NCBI GenBank assembly: GCA_025800385.1
Contig: JAOXRS010000173.1
Span: 1-64,000, forward strand
From: Candidatus Albibeggiatoa sp. nov. NOAA
Lineage (GTDB): Bacteria; Pseudomonadota; Gammaproteobacteria; Beggiatoales; Beggiatoaceae
DNA: 64,000 bases
Reading direction: 5' to 3'
Notes under the pieces: generated by a model
The model's database searches: none
Seen by the model: only the letters and a program-made list of their open reading frames with translations
What the model was told of the DNA's origin: nothing
Shown: in pieces, positions 8,590-17,345 of the stretch
Layout of the letters: every line of letters begins with the position of its first letter
How positions within the stretch are numbered: position 1 is the stretch's first letter
Position numbers and translations under genes: made by a program

Positions 8590-10359
8590 TTAGTCAACAT
8601 GCTCTTGCAACCACGCCTCTAGCAAAGTCAAATGCCATAATTTGCTACCGTTCAATTTCGTCATGTATTGTTCAGGCTGAGCTAATAATTTATTCACATA
8701 ATCACGTTGGAATAAACCACGTTGATGACATGCTGTTGAATCTAATGTTTCCTGCATAAATTGTAAAAATTCCCCACGCACATACTTCAGAGCAGGCATT
8801 GGGAAATAACCTTTAGGCCGATCAATCACTGACGCAGGCAATAAATCACGCGCAATTGCTTTCAATGGATGTTTACCCGATTCACGTAGTTTCAGCTCAG
8901 GTGGGATTTGTGCTGCCAACTCAACCAATTGATGATCTAAAAACGGCACACGTGCTTCCAAACCCCAAGCCATGGTCATGTTATCCACCCGCTTAACAGG
9001 ATCGTCAACAATCAAAGTGGTTACATCCATACGCAGTACTTTGTCTAAAAAGTCATCCGCACCATCTGCTGCCAACAATTCAGAAACTAATAATGATGTG
9101 TAATCTTCTCCATGATAATCAGAGGTGACAGTTTGTAAAAATTCATCATGCGAACGATCAAAATAATACGGAGCAAATCGGTCTAAATCTGAGCCTGTTG
9201 CCGCATTCATCATTGGATACCAGAAATAGCCTGCAAAGACTTCATCTGCGCCTTGGCCACTTTGTACCACTTTAACTTGTTTCGACACTTGTTCGGCTAA
9301 TAAGTAAAACGCCACTGCATCTTGTCCCACCATAGGTTCAGACATATGAGTAATGGCTTCAGGCAAACGGGTTAAAACCTGATTATTCGGAATTTGTAAC
9401 TTGTGATGTCGAGTGTGATAACGATCAACCACTTGGTCAGAATATTCGAACTCACTGCCTTTTTCATCCGCTACATCATCAAACCCAATGGAGAATGTGA
9501 GTAAATTTTCAACATCCGTATTTTCCGCCAGTAATCCAACCAATAAACTTGAATCTAAACCACCCGACAATAATACGCCCACAGGTACATCAGCAATTGT
9601 ACGGTGTGAATCGACAGCGGCTTTTAAGGCTTCATGTGTGGCCTCAATCCATTGGCTATCAGTTAAAGCTTGTTGTGGACGTTGTGCTTGTAACTGCCAA
9701 TAACGCTGTGTCTCTACTTTTCCTTCAGGCGTAATCGTGATGAAATGCGCAGGCGGCACTTTGCGAATGCCTTTTAAAATCGTATACGGAGCTGGAATCA
9801 CCGCATGTAAGGTAAATTGATGGTGTAAACCGACAGGATCAATACTTTTATCCACGTCGCCCGCTGCTAACAAGGCTGGCAAAGTGCTGGCAAACCGAAA
9901 ACCTTTAGCTGTCTGTGCATAATACAAAGGTTTGATACCAAATCGATCTCGAGCAACAAATAAACGTCGTCCATCCCAAATAGCAAATGCAAACATGCCT
10001 TGCAAACGTGACAAGCATTGCTCACCCCACGCATGATAGGCTTTTAAAATCACTTCGGTATCACTGTGTGAGAAAAATTGATAGCCCTTTTGAATCAGCT
10101 CTTTACGTAATTGAGGATAATTATAAATTGTGCCATTGAATACTAAAGTTAAGCCCAGTTCCGCATCGTACATGGGTTGATGGCCATGCTCAGATAAATC
10201 AATAATGGCCAATCGTTGATGTCCAAATCCCACATTGTTTTTTATCCATTGCCCCGCGTCATCAGGCCCTCGAGGGGCTAACACCTTAAGCATTTTGTCT
10301 AAGGTTTGAGCTTGTACAGGTGTTGCGTCAAAACGTAATTCGCCACAAATTCCACACAT
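8590..10359 (-). CDS. asnO: N-acetylglutaminylglutamine amidotransferase (asparagine synthase family)
   Basis: Glutamine-dependent amidotransferase of the AsnB fold. N-terminal class II glutaminase with catalytic Cys2 (MCGICGELRFD) and the APRGPDDAG loop; C-terminal ATP-pyrophosphatase synthetase with VGVLLSGGLDSSLL. Several stretches are typical of the NAGGN subfamily rather than true asparagine synthetase: GELRFD, HAVIPAPYTILKGIRKVPPA, TFSIGFDDVADEKGSEF and VVQSGQGADEVFAGYFWYP. That enzyme amidates N-acetylglutaminylglutamine, an osmolyte. Length 589 fits. The usual partner, a GNAT/ATP-grasp NAGGN synthase, is not next to it. Plain asparagine synthase is the alternative. It is divergent from pal. 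Confidence 0.8.
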   Translation of the reverse strand: MCGICGELRFDATPVQAQTLDKMLKVLAPRGPDDAGQWIKNNVGFGHQRLAIIDLSEHGHQPMYDAELGLTLVFNGTIYNYPQLRKELIQKGYQFFSHSDTEVILKAYHAWGEQCLSRLQGMFAFAIWDGRRLFVARDRFGIKPLYYAQTAKGFRFASTLPALLAAGDVDKSIDPVGLHHQFTLHAVIPAPYTILKGIRKVPPAHFITITPEGKVETQRYWQLQAQRPQQALTDSQWIEATHEALKAAVDSHRTIADVPVGVLLSGGLDSSLLVGLLAENTDVENLLTFSIGFDDVADEKGSEFEYSDQVVDRYHTRHHKLQIPNNQVLTRLPEAITHMSEPMVGQDAVAFYLLAEQVSKQVKVVQSGQGADEVFAGYFWYPMMNAATGSDLDRFAPYYFDRSHDEFLQTVTSDYHGEDYTSLLVSELLAADGADDFLDKVLRMDVTTLIVDDPVKRVDNMTMAWGLEARVPFLDHQLVELAAQIPPELKLRESGKHPLKAIARDLLPASVIDRPKGYFPMPALKYVRGEFLQFMQETLDSTACHQRGLFQRDYVNKLLAQPEQYMTKLNGSKLWHLTLLEAWLQEHVD

Positions 10360-10589
10360 AAACTGTCCGTCTTTTTAAAAGTAGTTAAGCTTTGACATTG
10401 TATCAAACCCTGTTACTTGTCAAATTTGGAACAGTTGTTTTTACCGTTATTTAGATAAAGAAAGCCAAACAAGGTCATATATAAAAATACAAAAAGTGGG
10501 CTATTTATTGCACCCAGATTAAATGCTTGACAAACGACGGTAAGCCCATTAAAAATCCTATCAGACGCATCCTAAAAAGGAACTTAATA

Positions 10590-11114
10590 ATGAAAAAGCT
10601 CGTTTTGCTGATTTTGGCTGTATTTATTTTGCATGGCTGTGGTACTCAGCCTAAAAGCACTCCATCTCAGGCATTGCCAAATATTTCAACTGAGCCTTAT
10701 CAACCTTATGCTCCGCCTGTTAGCCAGTCCCAAGGTATTGATGATAATACTAGTTTAAAAGGCACGCCTATCACGCAAGCGATTCCAACCGAGCGTATTA
10801 TTTATTTCGATTTTGACCAAAGTGAGATTCGTTTCAATGACCGTTTAGTCTTGGAACAACATGCGGCATATCTTGCGTCTAATCCTCAAGCTTCAGTACG
10901 GCTGGAAGGCCACGCAGATGAGCGCGGGTCTCGAGAATACAACTTAGCATTAGGAGAGCGTCGGGCATTGGCTGCAAAACGAGTATTGAATATTTTAGGG
11001 ATAGATAACTACCGAGTAAGCACATTAAGTTATGGTGAAGAAATGCCTTTAGAATATGGGCACTCAGAGGTGTCTTGGCAACGTAATCGCCGCGTTGAGA
11101 TTGTCTATCCTTAA
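10590..11114 (+). CDS. pal: Peptidoglycan-associated lipoprotein Pal
   Basis: Outer-membrane lipoprotein of the Tol-Pal system that tethers the envelope at division. From ATG 10590 (AAAAAGGA eight bases upstream) the protein begins with a lipoprotein signal, MKKLVLLILAVFILHGCG, with the lipobox LHGC. The OmpA-like peptidoglycan-binding domain covers the C-terminal ~110 residues: YFDFDQSEI, LEGHADERGSREYNLALGE and WQRNRRVEIVY, including the Asp and Arg that hold diaminopimelate. tolB and the other tol genes are not adjacent. The frame can be extended upstream to 10527, but this would bury the lipoprotein signal. Confidence 0.92.
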   Translation: MKKLVLLILAVFILHGCGTQPKSTPSQALPNISTEPYQPYAPPVSQSQGIDDNTSLKGTPITQAIPTERIIYFDFDQSEIRFNDRLVLEQHAAYLASNPQASVRLEGHADERGSREYNLALGERRALAAKRVLNILGIDNYRVSTLSYGEEMPLEYGHSEVSWQRNRRVEIVYP

Positions 11115-11126
11115 TAGGTGACATCA

Positions 11127-11169
11127 ACAATATCATCATTGTCTTTGACGAAAGTTTTGGTGATATTGT
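11127..11169. repeat. 9-bp inverted repeat downstream of pal
   Basis: ACAATATCA (11127-11135) and TGATATTGT (11161-11169) form a perfect 9-bp stem with a 25-base loop, just after the pal stop. There is no T-run, so it is a weak terminator, an mRNA-stabilising stem, or an operator for the next gene. Confidence 0.45.
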
Positions 11170-11277
11170 GATTCATTTCCATCACCCTCCATTCTGTATA
11201 TCTTCCAATCAACAAACTAAACATGTTATCTTTTAACAGACGAAGTGAAGTGTACAACTGTTAAAAAAGGAACAACT

Positions 11278-11625
11278 GTGTCAACAGATTATGTCGAGCA
11301 ATGGGCAAAACAGCACCCACTTGCCCCGATTCACGTTGATTGTGCTATAGCCGTGATGCTTAAAATTTTAGACGGTAAATGTAAAATGGATACCGTTGAA
11401 AAAGTCATCATGACACAATTATACGATCAAGTTAAAGATTGCCCCAATCACCTATTAGAACCTGAAATTCATCATTTAATTGCTCAAGCACGTCAACAGC
11501 TTGATGATGAGATGGTAATGCTGATTTATGAAAAACGAGTTTTGGCTGAAACCATGATTTCACGCCCTGTCATGAAAGGGTTTAAGGCGATGATTCGAGA
11601 ACAAGGCTTATTTGAACAGGGGTAA
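11278..11625 (+). CDS. Small cytoplasmic protein of unknown function
   Basis: Not recognised. The start was placed at GTG 11278, eight bases after AAGGA (11267-11271), giving about 115 residues beginning MSTDYVEQWAKQHP; a longer GTG frame from 11245 lacks a ribosome site. The protein is helical, mildly acidic, with three cysteines in the first half (DCAIAV, GKCKMD, KDCPN) and no signal or membrane segment. Its stop lies four bases before the start of the glutathione S-transferase gene, so the two are almost certainly co-translated. Confidence 0.6.
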   Translation: MSTDYVEQWAKQHPLAPIHVDCAIAVMLKILDGKCKMDTVEKVIMTQLYDQVKDCPNHLLEPEIHHLIAQARQQLDDEMVMLIYEKRVLAETMISRPVMKGFKAMIREQGLFEQG

Positions 11626-11629
11626 TCTG

Positions 11630-12268
11630 ATGACTATGAAATTTTATATGACACCAGGGTCGTGCAGCACAGGTATTCATATTTTACTTGAGGAAGTTGG
11701 TTTAATTTTCGAAGCCCATTTAGTCAATTTAATGCAAGGCGATCAGCACAAACCTGACTATGTTGCAATGAATCCCAAGTCAACTATTCCGACATTGTTA
11801 CGTGAAGACGGGACAGCATTAACTGAATTCCAAACCATTGCATGGTGGTTAGCAAAAGCCCATCCTCGGCGTAAATTATTACCTGATGCTTTAGAAGCGG
11901 AATTGCAAGTATTAGATATGATGAATTATGTAGTGAATACTTTGCATGGACAGGGATTTACACGTATTTTTACTACTGATAAATATGCCCAAAACACTGC
12001 AGAACATGAAGCAATACAAAGCCAAGGTCGAGATATTATTGATAATGGTTTTAAAATTGTAAATGATCGATTATCGACCCGTTCCAGCCATTACGTTGTG
12101 GATCAATTTAGTATTGCAGATGCAGCTTTGTTTTATGTCGAATTTTGGGCGAACCGTATTCACATCGATTTACCTGAACATTGTGAAGCCCATTATCAAA
12201 CCATGCTAAAACGACCAACAGTGCGTCAAGTGTTGATGGAAGAAGGTTATGCTAGCATTTTTAATTAG
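11630..12268 (+). CDS. Glutathione S-transferase family protein
   Basis: Two-domain GST fold. The N-terminal thioredoxin-like domain begins MKFYMTPGSCSTGIHILLEE, with the Ser/Cys position of beta-class enzymes (GSCSTG) and the cis-Pro segment KSTIPTLLREDG, followed by LTEFQTIAWWLA for glutathione binding. The helical C-terminal domain contains the N-capping box VDQFSIADAALF. Length (213 from ATG 11630) is normal. AGGGG lies eight bases upstream, inside the end of the preceding gene. Substrate unknown; stress or detoxification roles are typical of the family. Confidence 0.85.
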   Translation: MTMKFYMTPGSCSTGIHILLEEVGLIFEAHLVNLMQGDQHKPDYVAMNPKSTIPTLLREDGTALTEFQTIAWWLAKAHPRRKLLPDALEAELQVLDMMNYVVNTLHGQGFTRIFTTDKYAQNTAEHEAIQSQGRDIIDNGFKIVNDRLSTRSSHYVVDQFSIADAALFYVEFWANRIHIDLPEHCEAHYQTMLKRPTVRQVLMEEGYASIFN

Positions 12269-12275
12269 CATGAGA

Positions 12276-12366
12276 CATAGAACCCATTTTGAAATATTGT
12301 AAGATCGAGCTTTTAATTAGTCATGCAAAAGACTTCAAACGGGTTCTACAGGCGGGTTCTACAGGC
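12276..12366. repeat. Imperfect inverted repeat with a duplicated outer arm
   Basis: TAGAACCCATTTTGAAAT (from 12277) is inverted as ACTTCAAACGGGTTCTA (from 12332). The right arm's outer 13 bases CGGGTTCTACAGG are duplicated in tandem (12341-12353 and 12354-12366). It lies between convergent genes, so it may act as a terminator or be a decayed dispersed repeat; AAATGGGTTCTA also occurs near 1390. Confidence 0.5.
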
Positions 12367-12375
12367 AAGGATTAA

Positions 12376-12894
12376 CTATTTATCTTTACGGTTTTTACCA
12401 TCGTCGTCATCATCATCGTCTTCGTCGTCATCTTCTTCCCAACGTTCTAGTTCCTCACTCACCCATCGTTTTACTTTCGCTTCATCTGCTTCAATTAATT
12501 CTTCAGCTTCATCATTGACCCATTGGCGGATTTTTTCTTCTTCTCGTGAACTGAGTTTTTCAATACCCAGCATGAGTCGATATGTTTGTGAGAAAGGTAA
12601 AAAAGGTAGAGATAACAAGACACCTACGATTACAATAAAAACAGCAATAATCATAATACTGCCAGTATCTGCTTGTTGGGCAAGTTCAATCCCAAATTTT
12701 TCCAAAATCTTAAAATTTGATAATAATTCTCGGAATTCTCCGTAATAGCTTTTAATATTAAAGGCAGCAATCGCAGAAAATAGCGCAATTGCCACAAGCA
12801 TTAAATCAGCAAAAATACGAATCAAAAAATAAACAGTATAAATGCTGAGAAAAACCCCGATTGCGGCGAGTAATTCCGTGTCATACGGTGTCAC
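12376..12894 (-). CDS. Membrane protein with acidic poly-Asp tail, unknown function
   Basis: Not recognised. Two to three membrane segments occupy about residues 8-45 and 78-100. A charged cytoplasmic region rich in Glu, Arg and Lys follows (REEEKIRQWVNDEAEEL), ending in a run of about 13 Asp/Glu residues (residues 153-164) and a basic last few residues (GKNRKDK). The start is GTG 12894, about ten bases after AGAGGA. The acidic tail could bind cations, but nothing proves it. The Asp codon run makes the other strand look like a Ser-rich reading frame, which is an artefact. Confidence 0.65.
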   Translation of the reverse strand: MTPYDTELLAAIGVFLSIYTVYFLIRIFADLMLVAIALFSAIAAFNIKSYYGEFRELLSNFKILEKFGIELAQQADTGSIMIIAVFIVIVGVLLSLPFLPFSQTYRLMLGIEKLSSREEEKIRQWVNDEAEELIEADEAKVKRWVSEELERWEEDDDEDDDDDDDGKNRKDK

Positions 12895-13640
12895 TGGTGT
12901 TTATCCTCTCAAAAAGTGGTTAGCAAGCGAGACACTGTGATATACAGTGGGTTAGTCATATTTTTATATTATTATAATGCACAAATTTGTCAGAATTATA
13001 ACGATGCGCTCAGCAATAATAACTCGAACAAACCATGATGATCGTTTTATTTTTTAATCATTTAATCGTTAAAATATCAACCTAAAAATAACAAATTCAG
13101 TAATTATATTGAATAATTTAGACAACTTTTTATACCAAGGTATTGATAATCCAATTAATCACTACAGATATACTGTATGTTACTTTTTAAAGTGATATTG
13201 TTTTTTATATGCTATCAATATTTTTCAAAGACAATAACAATGAGCCTCATCGTTTTAATTTAAGTATCAGTTGTATAAAAAATGTCTTCTGTTATCAATT
13301 TTTAGTACCTAGCATTATACCCAAAAAAAAATAGGATGAAATGACGCAAAACAAGGTTTATGAGAAAGACACAAACGCATTGAATTATCATCATTGAAAA
13401 TGATTGTCTGACCAATGGAGTGCAATAAGAGGTAAAAAATACTGTACTTTTCAATCTGAATATTGATAAAACCGCTTTGTATCAGCCTATTGAGATTATT
13501 CAAATCATAGCGAAAAAATAAAATAATTAATAAATTTCCATTCAAGTAAAAATTTTAACTTCAATCTCTTGCAGTGAAATAAATTACGAGTAATATAGAA
13601 GCTATAGACCTATAAAACCGACAATCGGCAAATATACATA
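12895..13640. other. 746-bp AT-rich gap without a supported gene
   Basis: Very AT-rich and free of long homopolymer-tailed hairpins. A 76-codon minus-strand frame at 13315-13545 has no recognisable product, no ribosome site and atypical composition, so it is not called. The right part must hold the promoter of the BrnA-like gene. Confidence 0.6.
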
Positions 13641-13886
13641 ATGGGCGATTTGATGAACAGCGAAATGCCTCCTCAAGAAGAAGCATCCTCTAAAAAAGTG
13701 ACAGTAACCTTAAAGCTGGATGCTGAAGTGGTGCGCTGGTTCATGAAGCAAGATGATGGTGCTGACTATCACGCTCGAATCAATAATTCCCTCCGTGCCT
13801 ATATGGAAAGCAAACAAAGACAACAAGTGAAGATTGCCCGTATTGAGCAAATTAAGCGGCAACTGGCAGAAAAAGGGTTAGGTTAA
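13641..13886 (+). CDS. BrnA antitoxin-like DNA-binding protein (orphan)
   Basis: The middle of this 81-residue protein (KVTVTLKLDAEVVRWFMKQ, then YHARINNSLRAYMES) matches the BrnA-antitoxin family, whose ribbon-helix-helix fold binds its own promoter and neutralises the BrnT ribonuclease. No BrnT-like toxin lies on either side. Instead the TAA overlaps the ATG of the DUF4350 gene (TAATG), so it is translationally coupled to a DUF4350-MoxR operon. It may therefore be a transcription regulator of that operon, which is inference. ATG 13653 is an alternative start, and neither has a clear ribosome site. Confidence 0.65.
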   Translation: MGDLMNSEMPPQEEASSKKVTVTLKLDAEVVRWFMKQDDGADYHARINNSLRAYMESKQRQQVKIARIEQIKRQLAEKGLG

Positions 13887-15070
13887 TGACCAAACCGTCT
13901 ACATCCTTCTGGGTCTACAGCATTATCTTTTTGTTCTTTGGTCTGTTTCTCATTTGGTTTTTCCGCAACTATGAATATGTTACCGAGGATATATATGTCG
14001 GCTATCAAGGCAAAGCCAGACATAATAACCTTTATGCAGCCCAACTACTCATTGAAAAAATGGGCATTCCCAGTGAGACAATCCGCCCTGTTAACAAGCT
14101 CCACATTGAAACCTTAAATACTCAAGATACCATTGTTTTAAAACAAAATGATTATGCATTAGCTGAATTTTATACTGAACGGATGTTGTACTGGGTTTCA
14201 CAAGGCGGCCATTTAATTTTAAACAGCAGTGTATTGCATTCTCAAGAATATGAAGAAGCGGACGATGATGAAGTTGGCGACTATTTTTTACAGCGGCTAC
14301 AAGTACTGCGACAGCAAAATGATAATGTAGAAAATAACGCCACAGCTAAATTTAATTGGCAAGGCTATAAGCTAGAAGTCGATTTATCGCTCTATTATTA
14401 TTTAGAATCTGAAAACTTCACCAGTGACAGGATAGAAACAGAATATGGTACACAACTTTTAAGTTTTGTTCATGGTAATGGGCGTGTCACGATATTATCT
14501 GAGCTGGACTTTATTAAAAATGATGAAATTGGTGATTATGACCATGCACAATTTCTATGGCTGTTAGTCAATTTTGATAATCGTCAACCCAGTAAAGTAT
14601 GGCTTGTTTTAACTTCTGGCGGGCAATTTCCCAGTTTCTTTGAGCTGCTGTGGAAAAACATGAAATGGATACTTATTAGTGGTGGGGTTTGGCTTGTTAT
14701 TTGGTTATGGTATGTGAGTCGTCGATTTGGTTTTATTCTCCCTGTGCCTGAAAAATCTCGCCGTCGATTATTAGAACATGTTGAAGCCAGTGGGCAATTC
14801 CTATGGCAGCAAAAACAATCGCATTATTTATTACATCGTGTGCAACAACAAACATGGCAACGGCTAGCTATAGTGCATCCACAGTGGTTGCATTTACCTC
14901 AGGATCAGCTGTGTCAACATTTAGCTGATATTACTCAAATTCAAGCCCTAGAAATCAATCACGCTTTAGAATTAGCACAAACATCAGAGCAAGCGGTACA
15001 TATTCAATTTTCAGAAACCGATTTTACTCGTGCAATTCAAGTATTTAATATGATAAGGAAAGTCTTATGA
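13886..15070 (+). CDS. DUF4350 domain membrane protein
   Basis: Family found next to MoxR ATPases. N-terminal membrane helix (about residues 8-26), a periplasmic/extracytoplasmic domain of the DUF4350 type (LYAAQLLIEKMGI, LYWVSQGGHLILNSS, NGRVTILSELDFIKN), a second helix (about 255-278, WILISGGVWLVIWLWY) and a cytoplasmic C-terminal part (LLEHVEASGQFLWQQ). Its start overlaps the upstream BrnA-like stop and its end overlaps the moxR start (ATGA), so the three are one operon. The function is unknown; a role in envelope assembly or chaperoning with MoxR is inferred from context. Confidence 0.85.
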   Translation: MTKPSTSFWVYSIIFLFFGLFLIWFFRNYEYVTEDIYVGYQGKARHNNLYAAQLLIEKMGIPSETIRPVNKLHIETLNTQDTIVLKQNDYALAEFYTERMLYWVSQGGHLILNSSVLHSQEYEEADDDEVGDYFLQRLQVLRQQNDNVENNATAKFNWQGYKLEVDLSLYYYLESENFTSDRIETEYGTQLLSFVHGNGRVTILSELDFIKNDEIGDYDHAQFLWLLVNFDNRQPSKVWLVLTSGGQFPSFFELLWKNMKWILISGGVWLVIWLWYVSRRFGFILPVPEKSRRRLLEHVEASGQFLWQQKQSHYLLHRVQQQTWQRLAIVHPQWLHLPQDQLCQHLADITQIQALEINHALELAQTSEQAVHIQFSETDFTRAIQVFNMIRKVL

Positions 15071-16044
15071 GCACTCCTACGAATGACTCTGTTGTGCGTG
15101 CTATTGAAGTCGTTCAGCGCATCCGAACCGAAGTTAAACGTGCTATCGTCGGCCAACATGATGCTATCGACCAAGTGTTAATCGCCTTACTTGCAGCGGG
15201 TCATGTATTAATTGAAGGTGTTCCGGGATTGGGTAAAACCTTGCTTGTACAAGCCTTGGCTAAAACCTTTGCAGGGCAATCTACACGGATTCAATTTACC
15301 CCTGACTTAATGCCAAGTGATGTCACAGGTCATGCCATGTATGATATGAAAACTGAAGAATTTCGTATTAGAAAAGGGCCTATTTTTACCAATTTATTGC
15401 TGGCCGATGAAATTAATCGTGCGCCTGCCAAAACTCAAGCGGCTTTACTTGAAGTGATGCAAGAGCAACAAGTCACTATTGAGGGTAAACCTTTTTCTGT
15501 TGGCAAACCATTTATGACTTTAGCCACTCAAAACCCTGTTGAGCAAGAAGGTACTTATCCATTACCAGAAGCACAGCTCGACCGTTTTCTGTTAAAAATT
15601 AAAATTGACTATCCAACCGAATTTGAAGAAATCAGTTTAGTGCGTCAAGTGACTTCAGAAAAAGTAGGGGGAAGCTTAGATGTAAGCAATGTCGCCGCGG
15701 TGATGAAACCTGAAAATATTCTCGCTTTACAAAAAGTTGCAGCCAGCTTAACTGTGGATGATAAAGTGTATGAATATGCAGTACAAATTGTACAAGCAAC
15801 CCGTAATTGGTCAGGTGTGAGTATGGGAGCAGGCCCTCGTGGTGGGATTTCATTGATTCGAGCAGCACGTGCAACAGCAGTTTTAGCTGAGCGTGATTTT
15901 GTAACCCCCGATGATGTAAAAGATATTGCACTCCCTACGTTACGGCATCGAATCCGTTTAGCACCAGAGTTGGAAATTGAAGGCTATGATACGGATCGAG
16001 TATTAAGCAGTATCTTAGAAAAAGTGGAAGCCCCCCGATTGTAA
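15067..16044 (+). CDS. MoxR family AAA+ ATPase
   Basis: ATP-driven chaperone-like ATPase that usually matures membrane or periplasmic complexes with a DUF58/VWA partner. Walker A is GVPGLGKTLLVQ, Walker B LLADEINRAPAKTQAALLE, sensor 1 LATQNPVEQEGTYPLPEAQLDRF, and the arginine finger region follows. Length 325 is standard. It is the last gene of the BrnA-like/DUF4350/MoxR operon; the DUF58 and transglutaminase genes that often accompany such operons are missing here, since the next gene points the other way. Confidence 0.92.
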   Translation: MSTPTNDSVVRAIEVVQRIRTEVKRAIVGQHDAIDQVLIALLAAGHVLIEGVPGLGKTLLVQALAKTFAGQSTRIQFTPDLMPSDVTGHAMYDMKTEEFRIRKGPIFTNLLLADEINRAPAKTQAALLEVMQEQQVTIEGKPFSVGKPFMTLATQNPVEQEGTYPLPEAQLDRFLLKIKIDYPTEFEEISLVRQVTSEKVGGSLDVSNVAAVMKPENILALQKVAASLTVDDKVYEYAVQIVQATRNWSGVSMGAGPRGGISLIRAARATAVLAERDFVTPDDVKDIALPTLRHRIRLAPELEIEGYDTDRVLSSILEKVEAPRL

Positions 16045-16198
16045 ATTATTAAAACTCACTGCCCTAAAACGTAAGCAGTGTCTTAGGGTGGAAATATGTC
16101 ATATTAAATAGGTAAGGTTAAGAAACAGTATAAACCATACTATGTTCATCCAAGCCTAATACAAAACAACTATGCCCTGTAGTACTTATCTAATTAGA

Positions 16199-17116
16199 TT
16201 ACCTTTTGCTATCAAAAGCATCCCAGTTTTTTATTGTTACTTTCCTAGTTTTATCTAATGTAAAGTCAATGTGAAATTCTTCAAATTTTTTATACTCAAC
16301 TGCTTCAGGAATTTCATAAGTATGAATTTCAGTAAAGCCTGAATTTAATTTAGGAATATAACCAGAAATAATAAATAATAATTGACAACTATCACCTAAA
16401 TCAGTATCAAATTCTAATTCACCTACTTTATTCAATTTAAGCCTAGTATCTTGATCTAAGGAAAATACTAGCGAGTTTTCTACTTTAGATGTTATTTCTT
16501 CATTCGAACCAATAAAAACAGGAACTGTAACTAAAATGGGAACATCTGGTAGTGGAACAGGCAAGTCATCTGTCGTTGTAGGTAAATTGATATTTCTAAT
16601 TTGGTAATATGTTGTCTGTCTAGGACTAAAAATTCTGGCATAAACTTTAAACTCTAAATTTAAAAGAGTAAGGCGAGAAGATGAGTAGCAACAAATAGCC
16701 ATAAGAGGATTGGCTTGAGAGGCACTATCTTTTGATGGAAATACAGAAATTTTATTTCTCATTACAAACATGGATTGAGTTGGTATGATTATTTTAAAGA
16801 TAACTGTACCAAAAAATATTGATGGCAATAAAATTGAAGAAATTGATACTAAAATAGAGTAGAAATATGAAGTGCCAAAAAAATCAAAACCAGAACTTGG
16901 TTGAAATCCATGCAAAGAAACTAAAGAATACCAAAATAAGTATCCTAAATTTATTTGGGGTTTATTATAGCTTTCTATATATAAGTTAAAAGCAAGAGAG
17001 CCTGCCATGCTTAAAGATAGAATAAATACAAATAGTAAGTAATAAGCTAATAAAGCAGTAAAAGTATGATTAGCCAAAAAGCTTCTAATAAAGTCTGTTT
17101 TGCGTGGGTGGTGCAT
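16199..17116 (-). CDS. Two-TM Kir/ion-channel-like membrane protein with non-canonical filter
   Basis: The layout is TM1 (about residues 18-45), a re-entrant-like segment (YLFWYSLVSLHGFQPSSGFD), TM2 (about 85-108, ending FKIIIP), then a ~190-residue beta-rich cytoplasmic domain (MFVMRNKISVFP, SRLTLLNLEFKVYAR). This order matches inward-rectifier-type potassium channels and their relatives. The selectivity filter TxGYG/TLGFG is not kept: the aligned stretch reads SLHGFQPSS. Whether it conducts K+ is therefore doubtful. The gene is more AT-rich than its neighbours and stands alone. Function is inference; the fold call is moderate. Confidence 0.55.
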   Translation of the reverse strand: MHHPRKTDFIRSFLANHTFTALLAYYLLFVFILSLSMAGSLAFNLYIESYNKPQINLGYLFWYSLVSLHGFQPSSGFDFFGTSYFYSILVSISSILLPSIFFGTVIFKIIIPTQSMFVMRNKISVFPSKDSASQANPLMAICCYSSSRLTLLNLEFKVYARIFSPRQTTYYQIRNINLPTTTDDLPVPLPDVPILVTVPVFIGSNEEITSKVENSLVFSLDQDTRLKLNKVGELEFDTDLGDSCQLLFIISGYIPKLNSGFTEIHTYEIPEAVEYKKFEEFHIDFTLDKTRKVTIKNWDAFDSKR

Positions 17117-17301
17117 CGTGGTTTATATTTCCTATTTTAATGAATCATTTAGTCTCCATTATACCGACTTTATACATACGTGGACTAAGTGATATATTCA
17201 ATAGGATTTTCTAATAAACTATTGATATTATATTGCTTAACAAAACCTAAATATTCATCTTGGATATAAGCCAAACTAATCTTTTTTGGAATAATATTTC
17301 T

Positions 17302-17337
17302 AAAAGCCCCCGTTGATATACACCTTCAGGAGCTTTT
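17302..17337 (-). terminator. Hairpin terminator downstream of yidD
   Basis: AAAAGCCCC (17302-17310) pairs with GGAGCTTTT (17329-17337), nine base pairs with one G-U in the minus-strand RNA. It ends in CUUUUAG, so the U-tract is short. It sits just past the yidD stop. Confidence 0.55.
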
Positions 17338-17345
17338 GTGGTGAT

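Noticed and set aside
12323..12745. Ser-rich plus-strand reading frame opposite the acidic-tail membrane protein
   Set aside because: The Ser run is only the complement of the GAT/GAC Asp codons of the minus-strand gene; no ribosome site and no domain.
13315..13545. 76-codon minus-strand frame in the AT-rich gap
   Set aside because: No family resemblance, no ribosome site, composition of non-coding DNA.
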